Assembly: GCF_000519045.1 (NCBI RefSeq)
Contig: NZ_KI912532.1
Coordinates: forward strand, 2,170,001-2,234,000
From: Dechloromonas agitata is5
GTDB taxonomy: Bacteria > Pseudomonadota > Gammaproteobacteria > Burkholderiales > Rhodocyclaceae
Length of the DNA stretch: 64,000 nucleotides
Direction of reading: 5' to 3'
A model generated the notes under the pieces. It had not been told where the DNA came from. It did no database searches and saw only the letters and a program-made list of their open reading frames with translations. A program made the position numbers and the translations under genes. This document shows, piece after piece, positions 36,081-46,384 of this stretch (its first letter is position 1; each line of letters opens with the position of its first letter).

Positions 36081-37258
36081 GCGAGTTCCTTCAGGGCGGA
36101 AAGGAGTTGGTCGATGTCGGCAGCGGTGTGGGCAGCCGAGACGGAAATACGCAGGCGCGCCGTGCCTTTGGGGACGGTGGGCGGGCGAATGGCTGGCACC
36201 CACAGGCTGCGTTCCCAGAGCGCCTTGGACAGGGCGACAGCGGCTTCGTTGTCGCCGACGATGTAAGGCTGGATGGCGGTGGCCGAGGGGAGCAGGGGCT
36301 TGCCGGCCAGGCCGTCGCGCAACTGGGCGATACGGGCCATCAGGTTCGCACGCAGGGCATCGCCACTGCGCATGATGTGCAGGCTTTTTGACAGCGCACA
36401 GGCGATGGCCGGCGGGGCGGCGGTGGTGAAGATGTAGCTGCGACCTTTCTGCAGCAGGTATTCGATGGCCGTTGCCGAGCCGGCGACGAAGGCGCCGCCG
36501 ACGCCGGCGGCCTTGCCGAGCGTGCCCATGAGCAGGATGCGCGGCGAGGCGGGCAGGTTGAAGTGGGCCAGGCTGCCCGCGCCATGCGGGCCGAGGACGC
36601 CGAAACCGTGGGCATCGTCGATCACCAGCCAGGCATCGTAGCGCTCGGCCAGTGCGAACATCAGCGGCAACGGCGCGAGGTCGCCATCCATGCTGAACAC
36701 GGCGTCGGTGACGATGAGCTTGCGCGCCGCCGTGCTGGCCGCCAGCAGGCGTTCCAGTGCGGCGACGTCGTTGTGCGGATAGCGCTGCACGTCGGCGCCG
36801 TTGGCCTTGGCCAGTTGCATGGCGTCAATCAACGAGGCGTGGTTCAGCTTGTCGGCGAAGACGGCAGCACCACGGCCGGCCAGCGTCGGGGTGACGGCGA
36901 GGTTGGCGAGGTAGCCGGTGGAGAAGGTCAGCGCTCGCTCGAAACCGGTGAAGGCGGCGATCTCGGTTTCCAGTCGCTCATGCGGCGTCAGGTGGCCGCT
37001 GACCAGATGCGAGGCGCCGCTGCCGGCCCCCCACTGGAGCGCGCCATCCGCCAGTGCCCGGGCGATGTCGGCGTTGCCGGCCAGGCCGAGGTAGTCGTTG
37101 CTGGCGAAATTGAGCATTGCCTTGCCGTCCACCCGGGCGATGCGGTCGGCCGGCGAATCCAGCACGCGGCGGCGGCGGGTCAGGCCGGCGGCGGCGATGT
37201 CGGCCAGTTCGGCAGCGAGTTGGGCAGGGAGCGCGGATTCGGACATGGCGGCGATCAT
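36077..37258 (-). CDS. bioF: 8-amino-7-oxononanoate synthase
   Basis: BioF condenses pimeloyl-ACP (or CoA) with alanine using PLP. The 393-residue protein has LNFASNDYLGLAGN near the N-terminus, SHLVSGHLTPHERLE, the DDAHGFGVLGPHGAGS segment and the PLP-lysine motif LMGTLGKAAGVGGAF. The ATG at 37258 overlaps the preceding membrane-protein gene by 4 nt (ATGA); a second ATG at 37246 is possible. Confidence 0.95.
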   Translation of the reverse strand: MIAAMSESALPAQLAAELADIAAAGLTRRRRVLDSPADRIARVDGKAMLNFASNDYLGLAGNADIARALADGALQWGAGSGASHLVSGHLTPHERLETEIAAFTGFERALTFSTGYLANLAVTPTLAGRGAAVFADKLNHASLIDAMQLAKANGADVQRYPHNDVAALERLLAASTAARKLIVTDAVFSMDGDLAPLPLMFALAERYDAWLVIDDAHGFGVLGPHGAGSLAHFNLPASPRILLMGTLGKAAGVGGAFVAGSATAIEYLLQKGRSYIFTTAAPPAIACALSKSLHIMRSGDALRANLMARIAQLRDGLAGKPLLPSATAIQPYIVGDNEAAVALSKALWERSLWVPAIRPPTVPKGTARLRISVSAAHTAADIDQLLSALKELA

Positions 37259-38355
37259 GGGACGGGTGGGGTCGAGGTCAGGCCGGTCGGCAGCAGGCGG
37301 CGGATCAGCGGGCTGACGGTGGCGCGGAAGCGCGGGCTATGCAGGCAGACGCCGCCGAGCAGGCCGACTAGGCAGCCGAGGACGGTGTCCCAGAAGCGCG
37401 CTGCGATCAGCGGCGCCGGGCTGGTTTGGCCGAGGGTGGCGGCTTCGACCAGCAAAATGGTCAGCGGTGTGATGAAGATGGCCGCCAGCGCGTAATGGCG
37501 GACAATCAGCATTTCGATGCAGAAGGCCAGCGCGATCATGACCAGCGGGATCGTCCACGCACTGAGGGGCAGGAGCAGCACGCCCCAGGCCAGCAGCAGG
37601 CCGATGGCGGTGCCGACGATGCGGTGGATCTGCTTGGTCCACACGGCGCGCAGAGTCATGCCCTGGAGCACGGCCAGGCAGCTGACCGGCACCCAGTAGG
37701 GCTGGACGAGTTGCAGGGCATGCGCGAGGGCGAGGGCGATGCCGACGAAAAGGCCGATGATCACCGCGTCGAATACGACGAAATCGAAGGTGGGGGCCGG
37801 CAAGGGCGGAATTGGCCGGGGGGGCTGGCGGCGCAGCGTGATCAGGCTGTAGAGGAAGGCGATCAGGCTGGCGAGCAGGCAGCCCATGGTCAGCAGGCCG
37901 ACCTTGAGCGGCACGTCGAGGATGCCGCCCGGGGTGTGGGCACCGATCGAGGCCGCCATGACGAAAAAAAAGCTGCCCGGCGGCGGCATGCAATAGTAGC
38001 GGCTGACCATGGTGACCAGGATGGCTGTTATGGTCAGCGCCGGGATGGTGGCCGGCGGGTAGAGCTGGCTGATCACACCGGCGGCGTAACTGGCGATCAG
38101 CGCAAAGGCGCAGGCGAGCAGCACCACCATGCGGTGGTACATCGGCGTTTCCGGCAGGTAGAGGAAGAGCATGCCGCCCAGCGAGGAGATCAGGCCGTAG
38201 TCGAGATGGCTGAAGGAAGCGCCGACCAGCAGTGGCAGACCGGAGGAGAGCGCGGCGGCAAAGGGCATCGGCCAGCGGCGGTCGCTGCGGTTGAAGCGGG
38301 TCAGGCTGCCCCATTCGGCGCGTAGCCAGCTGATCAGTTGGGCTGCTCCGGCCAC
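37255..38355 (-). CDS. FUSC-family membrane protein embedded in the biotin operon
   Basis: The 366-residue protein starts at a GTG (38355) 11 bp after the bioA stop. It has two hydrophobic blocks of about five helices each, separated by a cytoplasmic Pro-rich loop (PPRPIPPLPAPTF), and WVPVSCLAVLQGMTLRAVWTKQIHRIVGTAIGLLLAWG in pieces, which matches the FUSC/AaeB-type exporter half. Relatives export aromatic acids or are of unknown function. Its 4-nt overlap with bioF implies coupled translation. A transport role for a pathway compound is possible but not shown. Confidence 0.8.
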   Translation of the reverse strand: MAGAAQLISWLRAEWGSLTRFNRSDRRWPMPFAAALSSGLPLLVGASFSHLDYGLISSLGGMLFLYLPETPMYHRMVVLLACAFALIASYAAGVISQLYPPATIPALTITAILVTMVSRYYCMPPPGSFFFVMAASIGAHTPGGILDVPLKVGLLTMGCLLASLIAFLYSLITLRRQPPRPIPPLPAPTFDFVVFDAVIIGLFVGIALALAHALQLVQPYWVPVSCLAVLQGMTLRAVWTKQIHRIVGTAIGLLLAWGVLLLPLSAWTIPLVMIALAFCIEMLIVRHYALAAIFITPLTILLVEAATLGQTSPAPLIAARFWDTVLGCLVGLLGGVCLHSPRFRATVSPLIRRLLPTGLTSTPPVP

Positions 38356-38366
38356 GATGGCGCTTC

Positions 38367-39710
38367 TTACAAGGAGGCCGTCAGGGCGGCGGCGATGGTC
38401 TGGCCGAGCAAGGCGATTTCCTCGTCGCTGACGATGTAGGGCGGCATGACGTAAACCGTGTTGCCGATCGGGCGGATTAGCGCGCCACGATCGAGCGCAG
38501 CGCGGTAGAACTGGCGGGAGAAGTACGGGGCGTCGGTGGCGACGTCGAAGGCGGCGATCATGCCACGCTGGCGCAAGTGCTTGACCTGTGGGTGGTCGGC
38601 GAGTGGCGCGAGGGCGGCGCCGATGGCCTGGGCCTTGGCCCGGTTGGCGGCGATCACGTCGTCCTGTTCGAAAATGTCGAGGGTTGCCAGCGCCGCCCGG
38701 CAGGCCAGCGGGTTGCCGGTATAGCTGTGCGAATGCAGGAAGGCGCGGGCGACCGAATCGTCGAGGAAGGCGGCGTAGATCGTGTCGCTGCACAGCACGA
38801 TGGAGAGCGGCAGGTAGCCGCCCGAAATGCCTTTCGACAGGCACATCAGGTCGGGCCGGATGTCCGCTTGTTCGTGGGCGAAGAAGGTTCCGGTACGGCC
38901 GCAGCCGACGGCGATTTCATCACAGACCAGATGCACTTCGTAGCGGTCGCACAGCTGGCGGGCGAGGCGCAGGTATTCCGGGTCGTACATCGCCATGCCG
39001 GCGGCGCCCTGCACCAGCGGCTCAACGATCAGCGCGGCGGTGCGCTCGCCGTGCTGTTGCAGCCAGTTTTCCAGCCCGGCGGCGGCGCGGCGGGCCACGT
39101 CGGCCGGGGTTTCACCCGCTTCGGCCTGGCGGAAGTCGGGCGAGGGCAGCACGTGCGCCGCGGCGCGGACCAGCGGCGCGTAGGCGTCCTTGAAGATGGC
39201 GACGTCGGTGACGGCCAGCGCGCCGACCGTTTCGCCGTGGTAGCTGCCGGCCAGGCAGAGGAACTCGGATTTCTCCGGGCGGCCGATGTTGCGCCAGTAG
39301 TGGAAGCTCATCTTCAGCGCGATCTCGGTGGCCGAGGCGCCGTCCGAGGCGTAGAAGGCATGGCCGAGCGCGCCGCCGGTCAGGACGGAGAGACGTTCGG
39401 AGAGTTCGACCACCGGCTGGTGCGTGAAGCCGGCGAGCATGACGTGTTCCAGGGTGTCGAGCTGTTCGCGCAGCGCCGCGTTGATGCGCGGGTTGGCATG
39501 GCCGAACAGGTTGGTCCACCACGAACTGATGCCGTCGAGGTAACGGTTGCCGTCGAAATCATGCAGCCAGGCACCTTCGCCGCGGGCGATGGGGACCAGC
39601 GGCAGGTAGGCGGGGGCGCCGGGCCGGGCGTGATGCTGCATCTGCGTGCAGGGGTGCCAGACAGCCGCCTGGCTGCGCGCCAGCCAGTCTTCGTTCGACG
39701 ACGTGCGCAT
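38367..39710 (-). CDS. bioA: Adenosylmethionine-8-amino-7-oxononanoate aminotransferase
   Basis: BioA makes 7,8-diaminopelargonate using SAM as amino donor and PLP. The 447-residue protein has the family start VWHPCTQMQHH, GISSWWTNLFGHANPRIN, the aminotransferase motif LVCDEIAVGCGRTGTFFAHE and the PLP-lysine segment MCLSKGISGGYLPLS. Its ATG overlaps the stop of the DUF2863 gene by 1 nt. It leads the enzymatic part of the biotin operon. Confidence 0.96.
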   Translation of the reverse strand: MRTSSNEDWLARSQAAVWHPCTQMQHHARPGAPAYLPLVPIARGEGAWLHDFDGNRYLDGISSWWTNLFGHANPRINAALREQLDTLEHVMLAGFTHQPVVELSERLSVLTGGALGHAFYASDGASATEIALKMSFHYWRNIGRPEKSEFLCLAGSYHGETVGALAVTDVAIFKDAYAPLVRAAAHVLPSPDFRQAEAGETPADVARRAAAGLENWLQQHGERTAALIVEPLVQGAAGMAMYDPEYLRLARQLCDRYEVHLVCDEIAVGCGRTGTFFAHEQADIRPDLMCLSKGISGGYLPLSIVLCSDTIYAAFLDDSVARAFLHSHSYTGNPLACRAALATLDIFEQDDVIAANRAKAQAIGAALAPLADHPQVKHLRQRGMIAAFDVATDAPYFSRQFYRAALDRGALIRPIGNTVYVMPPYIVSDEEIALLGQTIAAALTASL

Positions 39711-40888
39711 CAGTGCAGGATCTGCGAACCGGCGGCGTTCGGCTGTTCCGGCATCTCGGCATGCACCAGCTCGCCCTCGCGGTTCGGGAAGAGCGGGGCG
39801 CCGCAGTCGTCGCAGAATTCCATCGGGAAATGATGGTCGAGGAAGAGCACTTCCTTGACGCCGGTTTCACGCAGCACGGCCTCGATCTCGCCGGCGGCAT
39901 CGGTCGCCTCGTCCTCGGTGCCGAGCAGCGGCCAGACGATGCCGTGGTAGACCTCTTCGCCACTCTTCGGGCCGAGGCTGACGCGGTATTCCTCCATGCG
40001 GCGGTCGTAGCAGGGGCCGACGACGGCGCGGATATCGGCCGGCATCAGGCCGAGCATGGTTTGCAGGAAGGCGACGGAAGCCTTCAGGGAATAGGGACGC
40101 GACAGGCGGTCGGCGTTGCGGCAGGCAGCGTGGTAGGCATCAGCCAGCAGCGGCTGCCAGGCGCAGCCGGTGAGCAGCGGCTCCAGGCTGGGGCTGCCTT
40201 GCTTGATCCATTCCTTGAGCGCGGTTTCCTTGTTGCCACCATCGGCTTCATTCCAGCGGAACAGCGGCTTGCCGCGCGGCACGGCGATGGTGCCGACCAG
40301 GTAGCGCACGTCGGACAGGAACCGATTGGTTTCCGGCATGGTGCTGGCATCGATGCCCAGGTGCTTGTCGGCCAGGGCGGCTTCGCCGAGTTGCTTGGTC
40401 AGTTGCCAGGTGTCGCAGAAGCTGCGTGGCAGCTGATCGGGGCTGAACAGGAAATCGGCCATCGCCAGGCGGGTGTCGGCGCCGAAAACATGGGCGCCCA
40501 GTTGCACGGCGAGTGCCTGTAAGGTGCTCTTGGGCAGCGAACAGGCGGGGATCGAGAAACGCGACCAGGCCAGGACGGGCGCGGCGAAGAGCTGGATGTC
40601 GAAGATCTGCCCCTGCACCTCGACCTGGTTGCTTTCGGCACGCGATTCGACCATGTCGGCCAGTTCGTCGTGCGCCCGCGGATTGGCTTCGAACAGGCGG
40701 TCGAGGGCGGTGTTGATGTCGTCCTCGGCGCCATGGCGGAGCAGTCCGTCGACGGCATCGGCCAGCTGGCTTTCCCAGAAGCTGTCCTCCAGCTTGCCGC
40801 CGGATTCGGAGAGGCCGGTGGCGAGGCGTTGCAGTTCGGCCGCTTCGCGGGAGAGACGGTCGCGCGAACCAAAGCGGGTGCGTTTCAT
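39710..40888 (-). CDS. DUF2863-type protein, first gene of the biotin operon
   Basis: The 392-residue protein begins MKRTRFGSRDRLSREAAELQ and ends with a metal-binding-like segment FCDDCGAPLFPNREGELVH. It has no signal peptide or membrane helix. From memory this matches the DUF2863 family of betaproteobacteria, whose function is unknown. The stop codon overlaps the bioA start by 1 nt, so the two are translationally coupled. The promoter of the whole operon should lie in the 87-bp gap before yaaA, which is divergent. Confidence 0.75.
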   Translation of the reverse strand: MKRTRFGSRDRLSREAAELQRLATGLSESGGKLEDSFWESQLADAVDGLLRHGAEDDINTALDRLFEANPRAHDELADMVESRAESNQVEVQGQIFDIQLFAAPVLAWSRFSIPACSLPKSTLQALAVQLGAHVFGADTRLAMADFLFSPDQLPRSFCDTWQLTKQLGEAALADKHLGIDASTMPETNRFLSDVRYLVGTIAVPRGKPLFRWNEADGGNKETALKEWIKQGSPSLEPLLTGCAWQPLLADAYHAACRNADRLSRPYSLKASVAFLQTMLGLMPADIRAVVGPCYDRRMEEYRVSLGPKSGEEVYHGIVWPLLGTEDEATDAAGEIEAVLRETGVKEVLFLDHHFPMEFCDDCGAPLFPNREGELVHAEMPEQPNAAGSQILH

Positions 40889-40975
40889 CGATGATCCAGA
40901 AAAACCAAAAAGAGGATTTTACCAGCCGGTAAAATGGCGCACAGCACAAACCTTTGTTTTCACCCGCTTTCGATC

Positions 40976-41749
40976 ATGCTCATCCTGCTCTCGCCCGCCA
41001 AGTCGCTCGACTACACGACGCCGCCCCATGTCGCCACCTGCACGCAGCCGCGCTTCCTGCCTCAGTCGGAAAACCTGATCCGGGCGTTGCGCCGCTTGTC
41101 GCCGGCCGACATCGCGACGCTGATGGATTTGTCCGATCAACTCGCGCTGCTCAATTTCAACCGCTATGCCGACTGGTCGCTGCCCTTCACGCCGGAAAAT
41201 GCCAAGCAGGCAGTACTTGCTTTCGACGGCGATGTTTACGACGGCCTCGACGCCCGCCACCTGAGCGCCGATGACCTCGACTTCGCCCAGCAACACGTGC
41301 GCATCCTCTCCGGCCTCTACGGTCTGCTGCGGCCGCTCGACCTGATGCAACCCTACCGCCTGGAAATGGGCACCAAATTTGCCAATGCGGCGGGCAAGGA
41401 TTTGTACGCCTTCTGGGGCACCACCCTGCTCGACGCGATCAATGCCGAACTCGCCGCCATGCCGCGCCCGGTCGTCGTTAACCTGGCCTCCGAGGAGTAT
41501 TTCAAGGCGGCGGTCGGCCGCAAGATCCAGGGCACGGTGATCCAGCCGGTGTTCGAGGACTGGAAGAACGGCAAGTACAAGATCATCAGTTTCTACGCCA
41601 AGCGGGCGCGCGGCCTGATGACGCGCTACGCGGTGGTCAACCGGCTGAGCGAGCCGGAAGCCCTGCAGAATTTCGCGGTCGATGGCTACGCCTTTGCACC
41701 GGAGGCTTCCGACGCGACGACCTGGGTCTTCCGGCGGCGCGAGGACTAG
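40976..41749 (+). CDS. yaaA: Peroxide stress protein YaaA (UPF0246)
   Basis: The 257-residue protein begins [13 protein letters not shown] and has [29 protein letters not shown] and [17 protein letters not shown], all typical of YaaA. In E. coli the protein limits intracellular iron and DNA damage during peroxide stress. It is expressed divergently from the biotin operon and is convergent with the kinase-protease fusion gene (4-bp overlap at the ends). Confidence 0.95.
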   Translation: MLILLSPAKSLDYTTPPHVATCTQPRFLPQSENLIRALRRLSPADIATLMDLSDQLALLNFNRYADWSLPFTPENAKQAVLAFDGDVYDGLDARHLSADDLDFAQQHVRILSGLYGLLRPLDLMQPYRLEMGTKFANAAGKDLYAFWGTTLLDAINAELAAMPRPVVVNLASEEYFKAAVGRKIQGTVIQPVFEDWKNGKYKIISFYAKRARGLMTRYAVVNRLSEPEALQNFAVDGYAFAPEASDATTWVFRRRED

Positions 41750-44700
41750 TCGAGTGCCTGCAGGACGGCGCAGACGGCATCCATTTCGGCGAGGAGCGGC
41801 GCGACCGTCGCTTCGCTGACCGGCGTGGCCTCTTCCTTGAGGCTCAATTCGATCGTCCGCGCCGTTTCACCCAGTGCATCCATGCCCAGGCTAAGCGCGA
41901 CGCCCTTGATGCTGTGCGCGCTACGCACGGCTTCCGGGCGCTGGCCGGTCTGCACGTTCTGCCGTAGGTCGCGGGCCAGTTCGGCGGCATGCGTGTCGCG
42001 GAACTTGAGTAGCATGCGGCGGTAGAAATCCACCTTGTGGCGGACGCGCGCCAGACCTTCGTCGACGTTGATGCCCGGCAGGTCGGGCAACGGGCGGGCC
42101 GCCGCCGGTTGCGGGCAGGTCGGCGGCATGGCTGGCGGCGGGAGGGGGGCAGGACGTTCGGCCGGCAACAGTTCGGCAATCAGCTGGAGCAGTTTTTCCA
42201 GATTGACCGGCTTGCTGACGTGGGCATTCATGCCGGCCGCCAGGCATTGCTCGCGGTCGCTTTCGAGCACGCCGGCGGTCAGGGCGATGATGGGCAGGCC
42301 GGCGTATTCCGGCATCTCGCGCAGTGTGCGGGTGGCGGTGAAGCCATCCATGACCGGCATCTGGCAATCCATCAGGATCACGTCCGGCTTGCGGGCGCGC
42401 ACCATGGCGATGGCTTCGTCACCGTTGCTGGCCAGCCGGACCTGGATGCCGGCCGTGGCGAACAGTTCGCGCATCAGGTCGCGATTCAGCTCGATGTCGT
42501 CGACGACCAAGATGTCGGCCTCCTTCAGTTGCTGGATGGAGGACAGGTCGGGGGCGTTGACCCCCGCGGCGATTGCGACCGGGTGGTCGAGACCAAGGGC
42601 CTTGCTCAGTACGGCGTGCATGCGGCGCAGGCTGGTCGGCTTGAGCAGAACGGCATCGGCCGCCTGGTGATCGGCCTGTGCCGTACTGGTCGCGATCAAC
42701 GAGGAGAGCAGAATCAGTTTCGGCTGCCCGGGCTGCGCCTCCCGGCGAATTTCCTTGATGATGTCCAGCCCGTTTGGGGCCGGCATCTGCCAGTCGAGCA
42801 GGGCGGCGAGCGGAGCGCTGCCTGGGCGGCGCAGGGCGGCCAGTGCCGTGTCGCCGCTGGCGTGGGCATCGACCGTGAAACCGAGTTGCCGGCACAGATT
42901 GCCCAGCGCCCGCCGCGCGGCCGGATTGTCGTCGGCAATCAGGATGCTGCGCCCGGCGTAGGCCGCCAGTTGCTGGCGTAGTTCGGTGGCGGGCAGCGCG
43001 GCGGGCGGGCAGCCGAAGCGAACGGTAAAGTGGAAGGTGCTGCCGAGCCCCTGCACGCTCTCCAGCCACATGCGCCCACCCATCAATTCGACCAGGCGCT
43101 TGGAAATCGCCAAGCCGAGGCCGGAGCCACCGTAGCGCCGGGTGGTGGATGAATCGGCCTGGCTGAAGGCCGAGAACAGGGCTGTCTGCTGTTCCGGTGC
43201 GATGCCGATGCCTTCGTCCTTTATCCAGAAATGGAGCTCGGCCTGCTCACCGCTCGTGCCGGCCAGTCTGCAACCCAGCTGCAGGCTGCCCTGGGGCGAG
43301 AACTTGACGGCATTGCCGAGCAGGTTGATCAAGATCTGCTTGAGGCGCAGCGGGTCACCGATGAAGCTGCGCGTCGCTTCCGGCGCCAGATCGATGCACA
43401 GTTCCAGACCCTTTTCCTCGATACGGCCGATCAGCAGGTCGTTGATCTCGTCGAGCAGGCCTGGCAGTTCGAAGCTCAACTGCTCGATGCTCATCTTGCC
43501 GGCTTCGATGCGCGAGAAATCGAGGATGTCGTCGATGATGCCGAGCAGGTGGTCGGCCGCCCGGCGGATCTTGCCGATGTGCTGCTGCTGGACCGGATTG
43601 AGCGGCGTCAGCAGGCAGAGATCGGACAGGCCGAGGATGGCGTTGAGCGGCGTGCGCACCTCGTGCGACATGTTCGACAGGAATTCGCTCTTGGCGCGGC
43701 TGGCGGCCTCTGCCTGCAACATGGCGAGGCGCAGGTCGTGCGTCCGCTCATCGACCATGCGGGCCAGGTTGTCGCGGTGGTCACGCAATTCCTCGGCGGT
43801 TTCGTGCAATAGGCGTTCGTTGTCGCGCAAGGCCTGCTCGCGCGATTTGAGGGTGGCGATGTTGGCGGCGACAACGACGGCTCCCTCCAGCTTGCCCGCC
43901 TGGCTGTGCAGGAGACTGGCGTGGACGAGGTAGGGAATGTGGCCGTCCATCCCCTGCGGCTGGGTGGACCCGGCCCGGCGGAAATACAGCTCGGCGGAGA
44001 ATCGGCCGCCGGCCGCCCGGATCGCATTGAGCAACCAGGGCGCCTTCGCCACCGGCAGCAGGCTGCGCAACTGCTGGAGACTCGGCTCGGCCAGGCAATC
44101 CTCGAAGTAAGCGCCGATCAGGGTGGCCGGCGTATAGCCCAATTCCTGTTCGAGCAGGGGATTGATCCGCGTCACCCGACCATCCGGCCCGAGCATGACG
44201 AAGATTTCTGCCATGGTGCCGATGGCACGTTCCAGCGCGCCGTGCAGGCGCGTCAGTTCGTCCGAACGCAGGCGCAGTTCATCCTGCTGTCGCTCCTGCT
44301 CGGCGATGAGCAGTTCCATCGTTTCGGTGCTCTGGATCAGTTCACCTTCCAGCGCCTGGTTTGCCTCGCGCAGCATGTCGAGTTCGTTGGCCAGTTCGGC
44401 CGCGATGTCTTCGCTCGCCGGCAGAAAGCGCTGCCGGATCAGGCCGACCGTTTCGCCGACGGCGGCGGCGACCTCGACCGACAGGCCGGGGACGAAGGTG
44501 GCGACGGGGCCGATTTCGGCGGCGATGACGTCGACCCGCGGCAGCGGATTCAGCGTTTCGCGCGCGGCCTCCAGCAGATAGCCCACCCCGGCGCCGTGCC
44601 CGCCGTGGTGATCCTCGACCGGCACGTCGCGCGGCCCGAGCAGGTGGACCGTGCCGGGGCGGGGGCCGGCCATCGCATCGACAACGATCACCTGGCGCAC

Positions 44701-44871
44701 GTTCTCGAAATAGTGCAGCGCATCGAGGCCGCGGTTGCCGCAATCGATCACCTCCGCCGTTCCGGCGGCGAGCAGCCGGCGCAGGGCCAGGGCGACGGCC
44801 GGGCCAAAGCCGTCATCCCCGTGCAGGGGATTGCCGAAGCAGAGGATGCGCAGGCGCGAACGATCAGACAT
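41746..44871 (-). CDS. Fusion: hydrogenase maturation endopeptidase, PAS, histidine kinase, REC, REC, Hpt
   Basis: The 1041-residue protein has, in order, a HyaD/HoxW-type endopeptidase (1-150; [13 protein letters not shown] with D19/D20, [12 protein letters not shown] with D65, HHGGHGAG with H88-H92), a coiled coil (152-215), a PAS domain (about 216-335), a second coiled coil, a dimerisation domain with H403 ([14 protein letters not shown]), an ATPase domain ([32 protein letters not shown]), a receiver with D693, a second receiver with D835 ([12 protein letters not shown]), and a C-terminal Hpt with H986. All key residues are intact. The gene starts 8 nt inside the hydrogenase large-subunit gene. 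I infer that the protease part removes the C-terminal tail of that subunit and that the kinase reports hydrogenase state. The output regulator is not in the window. Confidence 0.92.
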   Translation of the reverse strand: MSDRSRLRILCFGNPLHGDDGFGPAVALALRRLLAAGTAEVIDCGNRGLDALHYFENVRQVIVVDAMAGPRPGTVHLLGPRDVPVEDHHGGHGAGVGYLLEAARETLNPLPRVDVIAAEIGPVATFVPGLSVEVAAAVGETVGLIRQRFLPASEDIAAELANELDMLREANQALEGELIQSTETMELLIAEQERQQDELRLRSDELTRLHGALERAIGTMAEIFVMLGPDGRVTRINPLLEQELGYTPATLIGAYFEDCLAEPSLQQLRSLLPVAKAPWLLNAIRAAGGRFSAELYFRRAGSTQPQGMDGHIPYLVHASLLHSQAGKLEGAVVVAANIATLKSREQALRDNERLLHETAEELRDHRDNLARMVDERTHDLRLAMLQAEAASRAKSEFLSNMSHEVRTPLNAILGLSDLCLLTPLNPVQQQHIGKIRRAADHLLGIIDDILDFSRIEAGKMSIEQLSFELPGLLDEINDLLIGRIEEKGLELCIDLAPEATRSFIGDPLRLKQILINLLGNAVKFSPQGSLQLGCRLAGTSGEQAELHFWIKDEGIGIAPEQQTALFSAFSQADSSTTRRYGGSGLGLAISKRLVELMGGRMWLESVQGLGSTFHFTVRFGCPPAALPATELRQQLAAYAGRSILIADDNPAARRALGNLCRQLGFTVDAHASGDTALAALRRPGSAPLAALLDWQMPAPNGLDIIKEIRREAQPGQPKLILLSSLIATSTAQADHQAADAVLLKPTSLRRMHAVLSKALGLDHPVAIAAGVNAPDLSSIQQLKEADILVVDDIELNRDLMRELFATAGIQVRLASNGDEAIAMVRARKPDVILMDCQMPVMDGFTATRTLREMPEYAGLPIIALTAGVLESDREQCLAAGMNAHVSKPVNLEKLLQLIAELLPAERPAPLPPPAMPPTCPQPAAARPLPDLPGINVDEGLARVRHKVDFYRRMLLKFRDTHAAELARDLRQNVQTGQRPEAVRSAHSIKGVALSLGMDALGETARTIELSLKEEATPVSEATVAPLLAEMDAVCAVLQALD

Positions 44872-46381
44872 GGAAGCGTGTTTTATCGTGGCGGCCGATG
44901 AAATGCACGGTGCACACCAGGCAGGGGTCGTGCGAACGCACGATGTGGCCGATTTCGAGCGGGTTGGCCGGGTCCGGCACGGGCAGGCCGATGATGCTCT
45001 GTTCCCAATGGCCATGGCGCCCGGCGCTGTCACGCGGCGAGGCATTCCAGGCGGTCGGTGTGACGATCTGGTACTTCTCGATCACCCCATTCCTGATCCG
45101 CAGCCAGTGGCCGAGCGCGCCACGCGCCGCCTCGACCAGCCCGTAGCTTTCGCCATCCGGCCAGACATCGAGGCCGGGGTCGAGGTAGTGCGGCTCGCTG
45201 AGGCAGGCTTTAATCGACTGCAGGGTCTCGGCCATGGCCTGGATCAGCCAGCCGGCGCGCCGCAGGCGGGCAAACTGGCGCAGCCAGGTGTTGTCGCCTT
45301 CGCGCGCCAGCAGGTCGGTGATCAGCGGGTCGCCAGCGATGCGCAACTCGGCCAGCGGGCCGGTCTGCACCACCCGGTCGCCATAGCGCGGCGCCTTGGC
45401 CCAGGTGTAGCGGTCGGTGCCCGGCAGGTGGTCGGGGATGGTTTCGCCCTGCCACGGGTGGCGGCCCCCCTCGTAGGGCAGGAACCAGCTGTGGCGGACG
45501 TGTTCGTTGATCTGCGCCTGGTCGAGCGCCTCGACTGCTTGCGTATCGCCGTTGAAGAAGCCGGCCGGCAGGGCGTGGCCGCTGCCGTCGGGGCGGATGA
45601 CCGAGCCATAGCTGAGGAGGTGCGGCGTGCCGCGCCCGAGCAGGTGCAAGCCGATATCGCGGCTGAAACGGTTGAACAGGCCTAGGCCGCTGCCGGCACG
45701 GGCGGCGTCGGCCGCCTGCCAGCGGAACAGCGCATCGCCGCTGTCGAGGGCCATCCATTCATCGAGGCTGCCGCCGATGACGGCCTGCTCGAACCAGCCC
45801 CGAACAGCGGCCAGGATGTCGCGGCTGTCCATCACCCGCCGGCTGTTGGCCGGCTGCGAAATGCCGCCGGGCAGCATGTAGGTCGAGTGCGGCCACTGGC
45901 CGCCGAACAGCGCGACGATACCGAGCAGGTCCCGCGTCGCCTTCAGCGTGCCGCGCGCCACGCTGCCCTTGAGTGGCAGGAAGGCGGCGTTCAAGGCGCC
46001 AGCCAGCGGTTGGCCGGCATAGCGGGCGTTGCAGAAATCCGGCGTGAAGAAGAGGAATGTCTGGCGCAGGTCGCTCTGCAGGGTTTCCGCCATCAGGCAC
46101 AGGTTGCGGACATGGACGGCATGGGCCGGCGGTGTCAGGTTGGCGATCTGTTCCAGCGCCAGCGTCGCGGCGTAGAGGTGGGCCGTGCCGCAAATGCCGC
46201 AGACACGCGGCGTGATGACCAGCGCGTCGCGCGGTGCGCGGCCGATCATGATCTGCTCGAAACCCCGGTAGAGCGTGCCGATGCAGCGCGCATCGACGAC
46301 GATACCGTCTTCCAGGTCGACCTGGAATTCCAGATCGCCTTCGACGCGGTTGAGGTCGATATCGACGGTGACGCGGCTCAT
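44864..46381 (-). CDS. [NiFe]-hydrogenase large subunit, sensory type
   Basis: The 505-residue protein carries both nickel-binding motifs: RVCGICGTAH near the N-terminus and DPCLVCTVH near the C-terminus. Twelve residues follow the final His ([12 protein letters not shown]), so maturation by an endopeptidase is needed. Overall features (short N-terminus MSRVTVDIDLNRVEGDLEF, TPRVCGICGTAHLYAATLALE) point to group 2 hydrogenases, the group of HupUV/HoxBC sensors and cyanobacterial uptake enzymes. It lies 3 bp after the small-subunit gene and overlaps the protease-kinase fusion gene by 8 nt. No cytochrome b, hyp or electron-transfer genes are near, favouring sensing over energy conservation. Confidence 0.94.
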   Translation of the reverse strand: MSRVTVDIDLNRVEGDLEFQVDLEDGIVVDARCIGTLYRGFEQIMIGRAPRDALVITPRVCGICGTAHLYAATLALEQIANLTPPAHAVHVRNLCLMAETLQSDLRQTFLFFTPDFCNARYAGQPLAGALNAAFLPLKGSVARGTLKATRDLLGIVALFGGQWPHSTYMLPGGISQPANSRRVMDSRDILAAVRGWFEQAVIGGSLDEWMALDSGDALFRWQAADAARAGSGLGLFNRFSRDIGLHLLGRGTPHLLSYGSVIRPDGSGHALPAGFFNGDTQAVEALDQAQINEHVRHSWFLPYEGGRHPWQGETIPDHLPGTDRYTWAKAPRYGDRVVQTGPLAELRIAGDPLITDLLAREGDNTWLRQFARLRRAGWLIQAMAETLQSIKACLSEPHYLDPGLDVWPDGESYGLVEAARGALGHWLRIRNGVIEKYQIVTPTAWNASPRDSAGRHGHWEQSIIGLPVPDPANPLEIGHIVRSHDPCLVCTVHFIGRHDKTRFHV

Positions 46382-46384
46382 CGT

